From: Rhizomys pruinosus
Lineage: Eukaryota > Chordata > Mammalia > Rodentia > Spalacidae
Length of the DNA: 64,000 nucleotides
Direction: 5' to 3'
Assembly: GCA_009823505.1 (NCBI GenBank)
Contig: VZQC01005757.1
Location: 592,465 to 656,464, forward strand
Shown: positions 34,871 through 46,985 of the stretch, piece after piece
Layout of the letters: each line of letters begins with the position of its first letter
How positions within the stretch are numbered: position 1 is the first letter of the stretch
Notes under the pieces: model-generated
Databases searched by the model: none
What the model was told of the DNA's origin: nothing
What the model saw: only the letters and a program-made list of their open reading frames with translations
Translations under genes and position numbers: made by a program

Positions 34871-36127
34871 ATAGGGAATATATTTCATATACTGTAAGAT
34901 ATGCATGCATGTTGGTGTGTGTCCTAACTCATACTCTGTATTTATTATTGGGTATCATTCATTCTATAGTGAGTTTGGACCATTCTGCTTCATTCGTTGG
35001 CTCAAATTTATTTGAGTATCCTTAGCAGCACAAAGGTGTTCAGCTCCCAAACTAACACAATATACTAAATCTCTTAGCACAAGCTGGTGTTCATATGTTA
35101 GGAAAAGTGGACTCCACAAGAAAACTGCATTTTCCTTTGTGGTCTCAGGCTTCTCCTGAGGGGCCTCAGGCCACGGTAATGATATTAGAAGTCACCAGAT
35201 TCATGCTGACTGATCTTATGGAAATTTGTGTGTTTGACATCTGCAGTATCTCTTCTGAATTTTGCCTTGATTTTGATTTCTGGAGAATAGAATAAAATGA
35301 GGATTGGTGCTTGAAGTCCTCCAGATGTGCAGTGGAGTCAGCATCTGTGATTATCTGTCAATAAAACAGACTAAGGAAACGTGGAACTAGTAATCCATAC
35401 AGCAATATAAAATTAGGTTTGAAATATCACTTTGGAAGGAAGGTGGTAAGATAAAAACAATCAACTCTACAGGTTAGGTTGAAAGCTTTTACAAAGCACC
35501 ATAAAGAATGATTCCTGACAGCTGATGGCAAGAATTTGCCTCCCTCCTGGGGGCTGAATCCTTATTAAGCTGAACTCTCTAAATCTCCCAGATGTCTTTG
35601 GATTAAACCCAACTGCAGCCTTCCTCATAGCTTAACATCTATACTTTTTAGTCTGGAAAACTAGGAAAGCTTTTTTTTTTTTCACTCAGCATTTACCACT
35701 CTCACCAAATATATGCTGTCAGTTGCTCCCAGAAAAGATGATTATCACTTATATTTGTTTCAAACATTAACTAAATGGGTGATCATTGAATATGCAATCT
35801 ATGTTCAACCCAAACGCAATAGAAAAAAAAAGGTATTGGGTAAAAAAAACCATAAAATATGTACCTGTTGATATGACAGAAACTTTTATCTTTGAACTTA
35901 AAAAAAATCCTTAGCAAAAACTTGAAGTGAATTTAAAGACAAAGAATATCCAGTTCTTTGCCTTTTGATTTAAACATACTATTATTCACCCAGTTAGGAA
36001 CAATCAATATATCTGTGTTCTGTCTGGAATAACCAGGATTGTAACTACAGACCAGAAAAAAATTATATCTAAACAACATGACATCCAGATCACTAAAATC
36101 CCCTGTCACTACCCATAGTTTAAAGTT
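34871..36127. other. Single-copy DNA, no feature seen
   Basis: 1.25 kb without a recognised repeat or exon. Confidence 0.4.
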
Positions 36128-36362
36128 TGGAATAGGAGCTGGAGACATGCCTCAGTGGTTAAGAGCACTGGCTCCTCTTGCAAAGGACCCTGATTCAGTT
36201 CCCAACACCCATATGGTGCCTAACAACTGTCTGTAACTCCAGTTCGAGGGGAATCCAACACCTTCTTCTGACCTTAGGGGCATTACACAAGCATGGGTGT
36301 ATTTACACACACGTTCAGGCAATACACTATACACATAAAATAAAAATAATAAATGAAAAAAA
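36128..36362 (+). repeat. B2 SINE (old)
   Basis: ggagctggagacatgcctcag head, ccctgattcagttcccaacac B-box region, body, A-rich tail. Adjacent to the 3' end of the minus-strand L1. Confidence 0.9.
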
Positions 36363-36399
36363 ATTAAGGTTTGAATTTTATTTTTTATTTATTTTTTTT

Positions 36400-38940
36400 T
36401 TTTAATTAATTTTTATTGATGCTTTGTGCATTTCATACATTTTTTCCAATTCAGTTCAGGCTTATTTCCCTTTCCCTCCCCCCCACCCCCACCCCATCCC
36501 AGATCATGCATTCTGCCATAACTGTCCTGTCATATCTATCTCATTAGCTTTTCTATTTTTTCATATTCATTAAGCTTGATAACTTTAATAATCCGCATAT
36601 GACGTACATAAGAACTCCCTTCACTCGCCATAAAACCTACTCTACTGCTCAGTGCCTCGTGTGCCTCTAAACTACCTACTATGCCCTCTACCATACCAGT
36701 GGGGTAGAGGCTGGGTTGTTCGTCCGTGTAGGTGGATTTGACGGGGGGATGACAGGTTGTGTTAGTCTCACATCAACGTTGTGACGATAATGAGTGTCAG
36801 CACGACTACTCAGTTAGCTAAGTAGATGTCTCACATACACCTCTCCGATGCAAGCGCCTACCGTTCTCTCCACAACGCCCCCTCTCTTCCGCAGGATGCT
36901 ATCCCTAGAGACTTAGAGATGGGGCACAGGCTGTGATGTATGAAAGGCTCATACAATCAGTATGCCAACTCACCTGCTGCCCCTCTGGATAGCTTGCTCT
37001 TGAACGTTGGCACTATGGCTAGTCACATATCTCGGCTGCTTGTTCGCGTTAAATCATAGGGTGACGGAGGTGGCTTGTCCAGGAATACCCTTCATATCCT
37101 ACTAATGAGAAAACAGGCCCATTATGCAATTATATAGGATATTGAAGCAGAACTATATGTTATGAGTAGGTTACTTTGCAAGACACATGTTTGGATATTT
37201 AATCCATGAATTACAATTTCCCCCTGTTAAATATGAAAGGGTCTTACTGTGGCTTATAAACATTAACCCATTAGACGGATGTCGATACTTGTGGCAATCA
37301 CAGCCATGGGTTATTCCTCAAGGGGAGAGCCATAGCCAATTAGATTTGGGATATACAGGCACAGGGTTGCCTCTGCTGCACAGTATTTCCAGGCAGGTGA
37401 GTGTATCTGGTGCTGACGGTGGAGTCTTGCTTGACTCAGGAGGACCCATATTTGCTTTATTGGTTTGAGGCCTTTGTGAACACTCTCTGTGCATTCCAGA
37501 GGCCATCTGAACTTGCATGTGTGGTCCAATACATCCCTCCCTATTGTAACGTCAGGTCTTCGGCAGCAGGTTCTTATTGCCTCTCCTCCTGTAGTTATTC
37601 CCAACTTAGGTAGGCAAGGAGCCTGTACTTTTGTGGGGCCTGGACTCCCTGGCCAAACATCCCCTGGTAGAACAATCCATTGTGAGTCAGAGCTCTTCTG
37701 TATTAATATATTTTTGCCGAGTGACATAGCCCTAGGACCTTATATTTACTTGGTTCTGCAACAGAGTGTAATCCCTTCCACAGTTTCGACCATGATCTAG
37801 TAGCTCACATTAAAGACAAGCAGACTTTACCGGTCTTTATAAGAGATCACTCTACAATAGTTAGTCTCACCATTCATACAGTTGGGGAGCGACCTCTATA
37901 TGTCATATTTCTCCTTGTTCTATGGGGGGTAAGGCAAGACAGTCTCTCATATCAGAAGCCCCCCCCACCTTTGTGGCACCTAGGAAGCTAAGTTTCATTA
38001 GGACTCATTATAACTATTTGTTTACATGTAGGATCCACAGGGGGGTTCGATGTTTTGCGCAATCTGAGCTTTTTCTTCCTTTGAATGTTTCAGACGCGGG
38101 CAGCCACCTTTCCGTTCCGCCACGTTTTGAGCTTGCCTACCTAACTCCTCAAGACCACTAACCTGTATCATCTCTCTCTGTTCTCAGCCGCTTTCAACTC
38201 CGAGTGACGTTTTGTCCTGTTTGGAACAAACAAATCTTTCAAATCAGTTAGTTTTAGATTTGAATGCAAGGGGTTTTGGATGAAAAGTTTCATGTCTTTC
38301 GGTATCCCCCCCTTCCTTATGTTTAGCGTATGAGTCTCCAGAACGATAGTTGTTTATCGACATGCCTACTAAGTGTGGAGTCAACGGGCATAGCATTTCA
38401 TCAAATGCTCCCCATCGTTGTTCTCTGCGGTGACTATATATGATTAGACTTGAGGGAAGGCAATACGTTCTTCTTTAACTTCATAATAATGCATCTTACA
38501 AGACGCAGTGCTACAATGGTGACTACTTACAACAGCAGAAAATTATATAGAGGCACACATTTGTATGTCGCAATCCCAAAGTTACTTGCTCTTCAGATTT
38601 TATGTAAAGAAACTGTGGAGCAACAGCGAATATATATCTCCATTTAATTCAGTCATTACCATTTTTTCGTTCTTCATGTTTTTTTTTTGTTTAATATACA
38701 CATGTTACTTTTACTATTACTAAGTCCTATAAACACATGTTGTCCTCGTAGACGGTGTCTAGGCGAAACTGGGTACTTGCTAGCTCACTCAATTAAATAT
38801 TGCCTTAATCAAATCATCACCCGTGGTCCCTTCCCACCCATCCCCCCTTTCCAATTCCACCCATTTCAGGTCCATTTTCTAATGCAGTCTTCTTGTTCTT
38901 TTACTTATGCCTCCCTGCTCCATGAGAAAAATTTATATCT
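36400..38940 (-). other. L1 3'UTR, ~2.5 kb
   Basis: The same sequence as the 3'UTR at 53.7-57.9 kb (ccaattagatttgggatatac; gggtcttactgtggcttat). The stretch 36550-37100 is recognisable only in pieces. A pyrimidine-rich patch at 38830-38880 is the reverse of the G-rich tract just after ORF2. Confidence 0.85.
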
Positions 38941-41900
38941 GTGATTGTTTGGTACTAGCATCCACATATCAGGGGACACCATTTTCGTTTGTTTTTTCTG
39001 GACTGTGTTACTTCACTTAACATAGTCTTCCAGCTCCATCCAGTTTACTGCAAATTCATGATGTGTGTCCCCTCTTTACTGCATGCATAGTTTTCCATTG
39101 TTATACATGTACCCATGTTTCTCTATCCATCGTCAGTTGTAGGGCACCTGGGTTGGTTCCAGCTTTTTGCTATTGTGAACAGAGGCAATAAAATAGCTGT
39201 GCATGTTTCTTTGCAGTAAGTTGTGTTGTGGGTACTATACCCAGGAAGTGGGATGACTGGCGTCAAATGGAAGGCTATGTTTTGAGTCTCCTAGGAGTTC
39301 TCCCACACTGCTTCACATCAGTGGCTGTACAGTTTACATTCCCACCAGCAATGGATGAGTGTTCCCCTTTCCCCACAACTCTCCAGCACTTCGGTTCTGT
39401 CATGCATGTTCCTGATCCCTAGCTAGTCTTATTGGGTAAGGTGCTAAATCTCAGAGTGAGTTTAATTTGCATTTCCTTATACATATCAGAGATGTTAGAA
39501 CACTTTTGTGTTCTCTCTCTTTTTTTTTTAATCTCTCTTGAAGTCTCTATTCAGATCTTTGCCATCTTTTGAATGATTATTTGTTTTTCTTTCTCTTTGT
39601 TTTTGGTAGCAGCTGTATACCTGGAAATTAATGCTTTTCAATGTTCTGCTGTGAGGTTTCCTCCCACTGCTGGGTCTTCTTCCTCACCTTCCTTTATTGC
39701 TTCCTTGATGTAAGAAGCTGTTTGGTTTAATGAGGTCCCATTTGTCAATTGTAATCATTATTTCCTTGCCTGCAGCTGACTGTCTGGTTTAAGGAAGCTT
39801 TCCTACACCATCGTCTGTGTATCTGCTGCCAAGCTTCTCTTCTATCACCTCCAGAAGTTTGGGTTTCACGTTGAGGTCTCTTGAGCCAATCTGGAGTTGA
39901 CTGTGTAAAAGAGTGAGAGGGTAGGCGGTTTAATTTTCATTCTTTAAAGTGGATGACCAGTTTTCCGCACCACTTGCTGAAGATGCTGTCGTTTCTTTTC
40001 CTTGTTGTCTTCTTGCCCCTTGTCATATTTAGGATGGCGAAATTGTATGAGCTCAGGTTTGGATCTCAGTTTTATCCATTGTCAACTGGGTCTGGTTTTT
40101 TTTTTTTGTGCCATCGTTTTATGGACTATAGCCCCTGATAGTATGTTTGATGTCTGGTATAGCGATCCCCCTTATTGCCTTTTTCACTCAGGGTTGCTTT
40201 GGCTGATTCGGTGGTCTTTGTTTTTCACAAATGAAATTGTAGGATTTTTTTTCCAGGCCTGTGAGGAACACTCATTGGGGATTCTGATGGGGAATCGCAT
40301 TAAATCTGTACACTAGTTTGGGTAGGATGGACCATTTTTACTATATTTATTTTTCCAATCCATGAGCATGGAGGTTTGTCCATCTTCTAAGTCTTCCCAA
40401 TTTCTTGTTTTCAGGGGTTGAACAATTTTTTGTGTAGAGATCCTTGTGTCTTTGGTTAGGTTTGTTCCTAGGTATTTTAATTGTTTTTGAGTATTGTGAG
40501 GAAGGGTCCTCCTGTAGTCCTTCTTCATTGCTGTTGTTGTTGTACAGAAAGGCTACTGATTATTTCTAGGTTTATTTTGTATCTCCCACTTTACGCAAAG
40601 CTCTTAATCAGTTTCTAGGAGTTTCTTCCTGGTGGAGTTCTTAGCACTCCCTTAGGTAGACAATCATATCATAAGCAAAAGGGATAGCTTGACTTCCTCT
40701 TTTCCAATTAGGAGACTCCTTTAATTTCCTTTTACTTGCCTTATTGCCCTAGCTAGGGTTTCAGCACTATAGATTGAACAGGAGTGGTGACAGGGGGCAG
40801 CCTTGCCGAGTTTCCTACCCATTTAAGGGGAATGCTTCTGTTATTTCCCCATTATAGGATGAATATGTGGCTGTGGGTTTTCTTTAATGGCTTTATCATT
40901 AGGATGACATCCCCCAGTCCAGATTCCCTACCAGCATCGGTTAAGCATGAACAGGGTGCTGGATTTTGTCAAAGGCTTCCTCCGCGTCTATTGACGATGA
41001 TGGTCGTGGTTTTTGTCCTTCATCCATTGATATGTTTGATGATTTTATTGATTTTCGTATGTTGAACCATGCCCTGCAATGTCTGGTTTCTGAATGCCAA
41101 CTTGGTCATGTTGGGATTGATTTTTCTTGATGTGAGTCTGATGGCGTTTGCCAGAATCGTTTTAGAGATTTGGGCATCTGTGTTCATTAGGGAGATGGGT
41201 CTATTAGTCTCCTTTTTGGTTTGTATCTTTGCCGTGGTTTTGGATAGTAGCGTAATGCTGGCTTCATAGAAGGAATTTGGGAGAAGTACCCTCCTTTTGT
41301 ATCCTTCTAAACAATTAGTAGTAATGGGTGTAGTCTTTAGAATTTTTATTAGAATTCTGGCCCGTGAATCCATCCGGGCGGGCATTTTTTGGTTGGGAGG
41401 CTACTTATTACTTCTTCGTTCTCTTCCTGTACTATGTGGTCTGTTAGGCTGTCTGAGCTCTTCTTGGTTGAGCTTTTGGTGATTCTTCCAGATTTCAAAT
41501 ATGTCATCCATTTCTCTAGGTTTTCAAACTTTAGTAGAATATAAGTTTTCTTGAAGTAGTCCCGTTATGATTGTCTGGATTCATTTCATTGTCTGTTGTG
41601 ATATTACCCTTTCACACAGATTCTATTGATTTGGAGTTGTTCCCTCCGTTCTTTTGGTTAACTGGAGCTAGAGGTCTGTCTATCTTGTTTATTCTCTCAA
41701 GAACCAACTGTTTGATTTCATTGATTTTTTGTATGGTTTTCGTTGTTTCATTTCTATTGATCTCTGCTCTGAGTTTTGTTTTCTCTTCTTGCGCTCCGTT
41801 TAGGGTTCATTTGTTGTTGTCTTCAAGTATTTTTAGCTGCAGTGTTAGACGTTCACTTGTGCTCTTTCTGTTTTTTTAATGTGGGACATAGAGCTAGAAA

Positions 41901-42850
41901 CTTACCCCTTAGGACTTGCGTTAAGAGTGTCCCATAGATTTTTGCTGTGTGTTTATGTCAGTTTTCAATGTTTTTTTTCTTTTTTTTTTTTTTATTTTTC
42001 TATCTCCTGACCCACTTCATTATTCAGAAGTGTTGTTTAGTTCCATGTTTTCCTGTAGTGTAGGTTTATTCTGTTGTTGATACGAGTTTTATTGCACTGT
42101 GGTCTGATAGAATGCATGAGATTATTTCAACTCGTTTATATTGGTTGAGTTTCTTCCCTGCTGTCCAGTATATGTGTCTATTTTGGAGAATGTTCCATGA
42201 GGGGCTGAGTAGAAAGTGTATTCTTCTTGTGTTTGGGTGAATATTCGGTAGATGTCTGTGAGGTCCATTTGGATTGTAATTGTGTCATATTAGTTCAGAT
42301 GTCTCTCTGTTTATCCTTTGTCCTGTTGATCTGGTTCTAGAGGACTTATATAGGGGTATTGAAGTCCCCTTAATTAGTGTCTGGGGTTAACTGTGCCTTG
42401 AGATCCCTCGAAAGATTGGTTCTTTATCAAAGTTTGGTGCACCAGGTGTCTGGTTGCCCGCAACTATATGTTTATGATGGTGAGAAATCTTCATCGCTCC
42501 TCAATTGTTCCTTTAATAAGACTGGCCTAACTGGCGCCCTCTTTGTCTCCTTTTGATCTTCTTTTGCTTTGAAGTCTATTTTGTCGATATTGAATAGCCC
42601 CACCCGCCTTCTTTGTTCCGGTCCATTTTGCTTGGAATACGTCTTCCAACCCTTCCACCGTTAAGTTGGCTGCCTTATCCTTGTAACATTGAGATGGTTT
42701 GTGTAGCACGCATAATAGATGGGCGTTTTGTTTTCCTAATCCATTCCCCCAGCTTGCCTTTTGATTGGGAGTTTAAATCCATTAATAATTATAAGGTGTA
42801 CAATTGAATACGTGGATGTTGCTTCCTTTCACTTGACGTATATATTTCCA
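38940..42850 (-). pseudogene. L1 ORF2 (endonuclease-reverse transcriptase), frame-broken in this sequence
   Basis: ORF2 encodes the apurinic-type endonuclease, reverse transcriptase and C-terminal region that drive target-primed reverse transcription. Minus-strand translation recovers fragments in the right order. Endonuclease N-terminal region is at 42.5-42.7 kb (a VEGLEDVFQAKWTGTKKAG segment), fingers/palm of the RT at 41.0-41.4 kb (NRPISLMNTDAQI), the catalytic-loop region near 40.68 kb, the [10 protein letters not shown] region at 40.4-40.5 kb, and the C-terminal end at 39.0-39.4 kb. The length (~3.9 kb) fits the family. No fragment stays open for more than ~120 codons because of dense indels, which I attribute at least partly to sequence error. 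Confidence 0.85.
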
Positions 42851-42929
42851 TTTGGGACGCTAGCCCTTTCGATTTTGCTCCCTATTGGTTAGGATTTTTG
42901 TTGTTTTCTTTGTCCTTGGTTTGCAGGTA

Positions 42930-44180
42930 TTGTTGCTCCTCTCTTCCTCGCCCTTTGAACTTGCTTCAAGTATTCGTTGGATGAGAGGTGAGTATTTCCA
43001 GCCAGGTAGGATCTCCATCACATTGTAGTCAGGAGTTTTTCTCTCATCGAACGTTTAGACTGTTGCTGTTCAAGTTCGCGAGGTCCTAGTCGCGCATTTG
43101 CCTGAGTATTCTGCCAGCTACCGCATGCTACCCTTAGCACAGGGGATGCGTTGCTCCACATGTTTTTCTGCGCTTTCATGGTTCTGAGGCCGAGGAAAGT
43201 CCAGTTGAATTCGGATGGTTTTTCCCTTGGTATGTGGACTTTGTTTTTTTCTTTTGTGCCCCCGAGAATTTTGTCCTTTGTTCTCTGGGCATCTAGCATA
43301 TATTAATATGACTATGGCGTGCGCGGTGTTCTTTCTCTATCTGTCTTTTGGTGTTGTATGTTGCGTCTTGTATTTGTATGTGTGTTGTCTAGTTTTAGTT
43401 TGGGGAAATTTTCATCTATTATGTCTTTTGAAGATCGGATCAATACTATTTGCTTGAGAATTGCTTCTCCTTTCTCATTTCTATGATGCGGAGTTTGGTC
43501 TTTTCTGTGTCCCCATATTTCCTGGGTGTTCCACTTTTTGCGTATTTTTAATTTTTCATAATCTTCTATTGAACTTTTATTTGTCTCTGTGTTATCTTCC
43601 AAGGTTTGATATTCTTTGTTCTGCTTTCTCCATTCTACTTACTGGGCGTTTCCTTTTCTTTCTTCTTGATTGGACTGAGTGTTTCTAATTCCTTTTTTGT
43701 TTCTCCTGTTTTTCTTTTAGTACCTCCTCGTTTTTTGAGCTTGCTCAATCGTCTTCTTGGTGTGCTCCATTCTTCTTGGTGCTCCTTGTCTTCTTTGGGT
43801 TGCTTCCTTTTCAGAGTTTGCTACTCCATCGAGTTGTTTTTTCTCCCTCTAGTTCTTTCTGGAGTTTGTCATTCTGTTCCTTTAGTTCTTTCCGAAGTAT
43901 GTCATTTATCCCTCTAGTCCTTTTTTAGTTTTTCATTATCTTTCTTAAGTTCCTGACTTCTTCTTTATTTTATTTTTATATTTACTAATAACATAATACT
44001 TGTCGTATTTGGAGTTACTAAGATCTCGGTTTCTTTTGGCGTCCTCCAAGGGGATCCATTGTGGCTATCTCCTCCAGGTTTGGTAGGGCGGTACGTGCTG
44101 GGAGTATCCGTTGCACCTTTTTCCATGTGCTGTCCCTTCGCGTCCCCTTGTCGGCATATGGATTTCCCTTTTGGGGTCAA
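42930..44180 (-). pseudogene. L1 ORF1 (RNA-binding chaperone), frame-broken in this sequence
   Basis: ORF1p is the trimeric coiled-coil RNA-binding protein of the L1 RNP. Minus-strand frames at 43312-43602 contain a DENFPKLK segment typical of the RRM-adjacent region, and 43018-43299 carries the basic C-terminal part. 43.65-43.97 kb reads as a Glu/Lys/Leu-rich coiled-coil stretch split over frames. The start is uncertain; a Pro/Ser/Thr-rich N-terminal piece lies at 43965-44180. Size (~1.2 kb) and place between 5'UTR and ORF2 fit. The frame breaks share the indel pattern of the whole element. Confidence 0.75.
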
Positions 44181-44803
44181 GTCACAAACGACTTTTTTTT
44201 TTCCTTATTATGTTTTGCTTGCCTCCTTCCGATGCTTTTTTTTTTTTTTTTTTTTTTTTTTCTTTTTTCTTTTTTGCTGTGTTATGACTTGGCTGGTTTC
44301 AGGTTTTTCATTTTGTTGATATATATTGGATGTTGGAAGCCTAAGTTAGTCTAAGCTTTCTCTTCGTTCTGAATGGTTCTCCAAAAGGTTGACCACTTGG
44401 ATTCTTGAGGCAATTCAATTCTGGCGGCAGGGGCGCGGGGGGGCCGGGTGGGGGGGGGTAATTGTGTGCCGATCTAGCCCCCCCCGGTCCATCCCTGGGC
44501 CGGGGACACCCGGTAACGGGTTCACAGCGAGACCCTCTCCAGACTGCCCCCCGCTCCAGCCCCCGCCTAAGCTCAGATAGCTGTTTACCTGGCCTGGCGC
44601 GTTATGGCGTCTCCCTGCGACCCGGTTGTCCCGCCCACAAGCAGCCGGACCAGAGCAGACGAGGAACGCGACCCTGCTCACCCCGACGCGCGTCCCTTGG
44701 GCGGGGACCCGTAGACGGCGTCACAGCGAGACCCTGCTCCAAACTGCCCCCGGCCACACCCGCCTAGAGGCTGAGCTGTTTCTTCTGGGCCCTGGCGTAT
44801 CTA
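44181..44803 (-). promoter_or_regulatory. L1 5'UTR with GC-rich promoter monomers
   Basis: CpG- and G-rich block containing two copies, 201 bp apart, of a unit recognisable by cacagcgagaccct (44523-44536 and 44721-44734) and ending tggcg. This is the monomer architecture of rodent L1 promoters. A ~30-bp T run (44237-44262, poly-A in sense) separates monomers from ORF1. The outer unit ends abruptly at 44797-44803, the element's 5' end. Confidence 0.85.
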
Positions 44804-45044
44804 AGGTTTTTGATTGTTATAAAGCCCATAAGATACTTTAACTAATTTCATAGGACTTTATATTTCCTTGGAATATATATTCTGACAGACACTATATTAT
44901 AGTATTATATCTATAGATAAGTAACATATACTATCGTGTATATTGACTAATACTATATTAATATAATATACTTTCTCACAGAGAATTTAAAATACATGAG
45001 ATGCCACTTATTTCATTGAAAAAAAAGCCCATGGAATAGGTCTA
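44804..45044. other. AT-rich single-copy DNA
   Basis: Clean AT-rich flank (ATATTAT-rich) with no repeat recognised. Base quality appears normal from here on. Confidence 0.45.
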
Positions 45045-45392
45045 TGATGAATCACAGCTAGCCAAAGAGTGGGGTTATGCAGTTTGAATTTGAAATATCA
45101 CTTACACTTGATACCTACTGATGGCATTGTTTTGAGAAGGTTTGAGCCCTTGAGACTTACCTAACTAGCAGAAGTAGGCAGCTCAGGACAAGCCTCGACG
45201 TTATCTGCTTTGGTTTGGCCTAAGCTCCCTCTGCTTTCTGATTCACCAAGATGTAAGGAGCCCTGCAGCATACTCCTGCCCCCATGCCTTCTCCACAGTG
45301 ATGGCCATGATTGAAGCAATATGTTACCTTCCTTCCCTCAAGTTGCTTCTGTCAGGCATTTTTTCTGCAGTGATAGGAAAGTAGCTGATAGA
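45045..45392 (+). repeat. Old MaLR-type solo LTR (tentative)
   Basis: The order 'gtttgagcccttgag ... aagatgtaaggagccctgcagcatactcctgcc ... ctcaagttgcttctgtcagg ... aaagtagctgatagaat' matches the layout of old rodent MaLR LTRs. Diverged; no TSD identified. Confidence 0.5.
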
Positions 45393-45682
45393 ATGAGAAA
45401 TATAAGATCAATAAAATTTGAAGTCTGTGTGATTAGGTGCTTTGTATAATGAGAATCTGATACTGAATATTGTTTGAATGCAGCATCAGTTTGGTGACTT
45501 GCATTTCCTGGGAGTTATCAGTAGTGACCAGTCATTGATGAGAAAGTGGATTATTTTAGAAGTTTTACTCTTTAGATCCAATTTTCAAAAACATAACAAT
45601 AAAATGTCTTTTATATATTTATTTACTAGAGTTTATTTTTCACTTTGTGAAATATTTATTTATAATTCATTTATTTATTTAA

Positions 45683-45800
45683 TGATAGGTTCTTATGTAG
45701 ACTAGGCTGCCTTAGAACTCGCTATGTAGCCAGGTCTGTCTGTGAACTGCTGATCCTCCTGCCTCTACCCCACAAGTACTAAGATCACTGCCTTCTCCAC
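45683..45800 (-). repeat. B1 SINE (old)
   Basis: Reverse B1 remnant: taggttcttatgtagactagg, gaactcgctatgtagccagg, ctcctgcctctacc. Confidence 0.75.
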
Positions 45801-45817
45801 TGTGCTCATTTCTTTTC

Positions 45818-45962
45818 TTTTCTTTTTTTGTCTTTTTCAAGACAGGGTCTCCCTGTAACCCCAGCTGTCCTGGAAGACCAGGCTGGCCTTGAACTCACAA
45901 AAATCCACCTGCCTCTGCCTCCTGAGTGCTAGGATTAAAGGCGTGTGCAACCACACCCAATG
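45818..45962 (-). repeat. B1 SINE with TSD
   Basis: Reverse B1: tttttcaagacagggtctcc, caggctggccttgaactc, gattaaaggcgtgtgcaacc. tgtgctcatttctttt flanks it on both sides (45801-45816 and 45960-45975). Confidence 0.94.
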
Positions 45963-45971
45963 TGCTCATTT

Positions 45972-46660
45972 CTTTTTTTATTATTATTAAACTTTTTCCA
46001 TAAGTCATACATCATTTCTCAGTAGAATCTAGAGCGACTTCCCTTTCCATGCCCCCCCCACCCTACCCAAGTCCCTGCACTCTGCCATTCATGTCCTGCA
46101 TCTTTCTCTGAGTCTTTCCAAAATTATTTTTCTTCAGTTCTTTTGTTGTTCTCTCCAACTTGTATCGTTACAGTATATATATATACATATATACATAGCT
46201 CTTTATATACATAAATATATGTGTATGATACATATATCACTTGAATTGGAGGATTTTTTTCCTAAAAGATGTCATGTTTTCCTTAAAGAAGTGCTCAAAT
46301 TTCCTCCTTGGTAGTACCATACAATCATCAATCCTACACTTTTGCTCCACATTGGGGTCTTTCCCTCCCATGGTCCCTCAAATGAAGTCCAGTAAGCATG
46401 TATTCTGTCTTGATCCCCCTGTACTGGCTTCCATGATACAGCCCAGGTAGTCCAACAATGGCAGTCTATATTCTGATGAGGCTGAAATCCCCTTAGCTGT
46501 TTAGTCCACAAGCTGGGTATCTCAGTAGTCCCCATCTGGCATTGAAGGTTTGGAGGATTCTTGGAGAGACATGAGTCCTCAGACCATATTGGAGGGTTAA
46601 AAAGCTGTGTCTCATGTCTTTGATGAATGCCAAAGCGGTGGGAGCCACAGGGTAGATGCT
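45972..46660 (-). mobile_element. Old Lx-like L1 3'UTR
   Basis: The reverse terminal module (tttttccataagtcatacatc, C-rich tract, tctgccattcatgtcctgc) runs into 3'UTR with gtagtccaacaatggcagtc and ttggagggttaaaaagctg. An AT/TA-rich run at 46172-46232 interrupts it. Confidence 0.7.
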
Positions 46661-46671
46661 CATTTCTTAAT

Positions 46672-46745
46672 GCAGGGCTGGAGACTAATCCCAGGGCTTG
46701 GTGCATGCTAAGCAAAGCCTACATCAACTGAGCTACATTCTTAGA
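46672..46745 (-). repeat. ID-like SINE fragment
   Basis: gcagggctggagactaatccc...gtgcatgctaagcaaagcc...actgagctacattc is a reverse ID head. Confidence 0.7.
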
Positions 46746-46985
46746 CCAAATCATTACTTGTAGAAATGATGTTAAAAGGTATTCTTCATTATTGAATTAT
46801 TTTCTTTAAAATACTCTTCATATTTATGTTCCCCAATTTTCTTTATTGCATTACATTGGAAATAGATGGTTTTCCTCATATGATAAAGAATGGTGTTAGA
46901 ATAATTAGATGACTTGGTTTGGCAAGTGATCATCATAGTTTCTTCAGAGTGCAGGGTATTATTGTGACTTTTTTTTTTATTACAT

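Larger units (their letters stand above)
36383..44803 (-). mobile_element. Near full-length L1, sequence heavily indel-corrupted
   Basis: Reading the minus strand gives 5'UTR with GC-rich monomers (44.8-44.2 kb), ORF1, ORF2, a ~2.5-kb 3'UTR, G-rich tract, gcacaaagcatcaataaaa and poly-A. Order and content are complete for an L1. Aligned by eye to cleaner copies (53.7-58.6 kb, 12.6-13.35 kb), it carries single-base insertions and deletions every few bases plus many new CpGs, worst at 36550-37100. That pattern suggests uncorrected long reads more than age. A possible TSD shares taaggttt (about 36363 and 44801). Coding integrity cannot be judged here. Confidence 0.9.

Noticed and set aside
37311..37727. 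138-codon minus-strand open frame
   Set aside because: Lies in the L1 3'UTR within the error-laden block. The matching stretch in the clean copy (54.3-54.8 kb) is not open over the same span, so it is a chance frame.
44400..44800. CpG-rich block as a host gene promoter or first exon
   Set aside because: It sits exactly at the 5' end of the minus-strand L1, repeats with a 201-bp period, and is followed in sense by ORF1; it is L1 promoter sequence.
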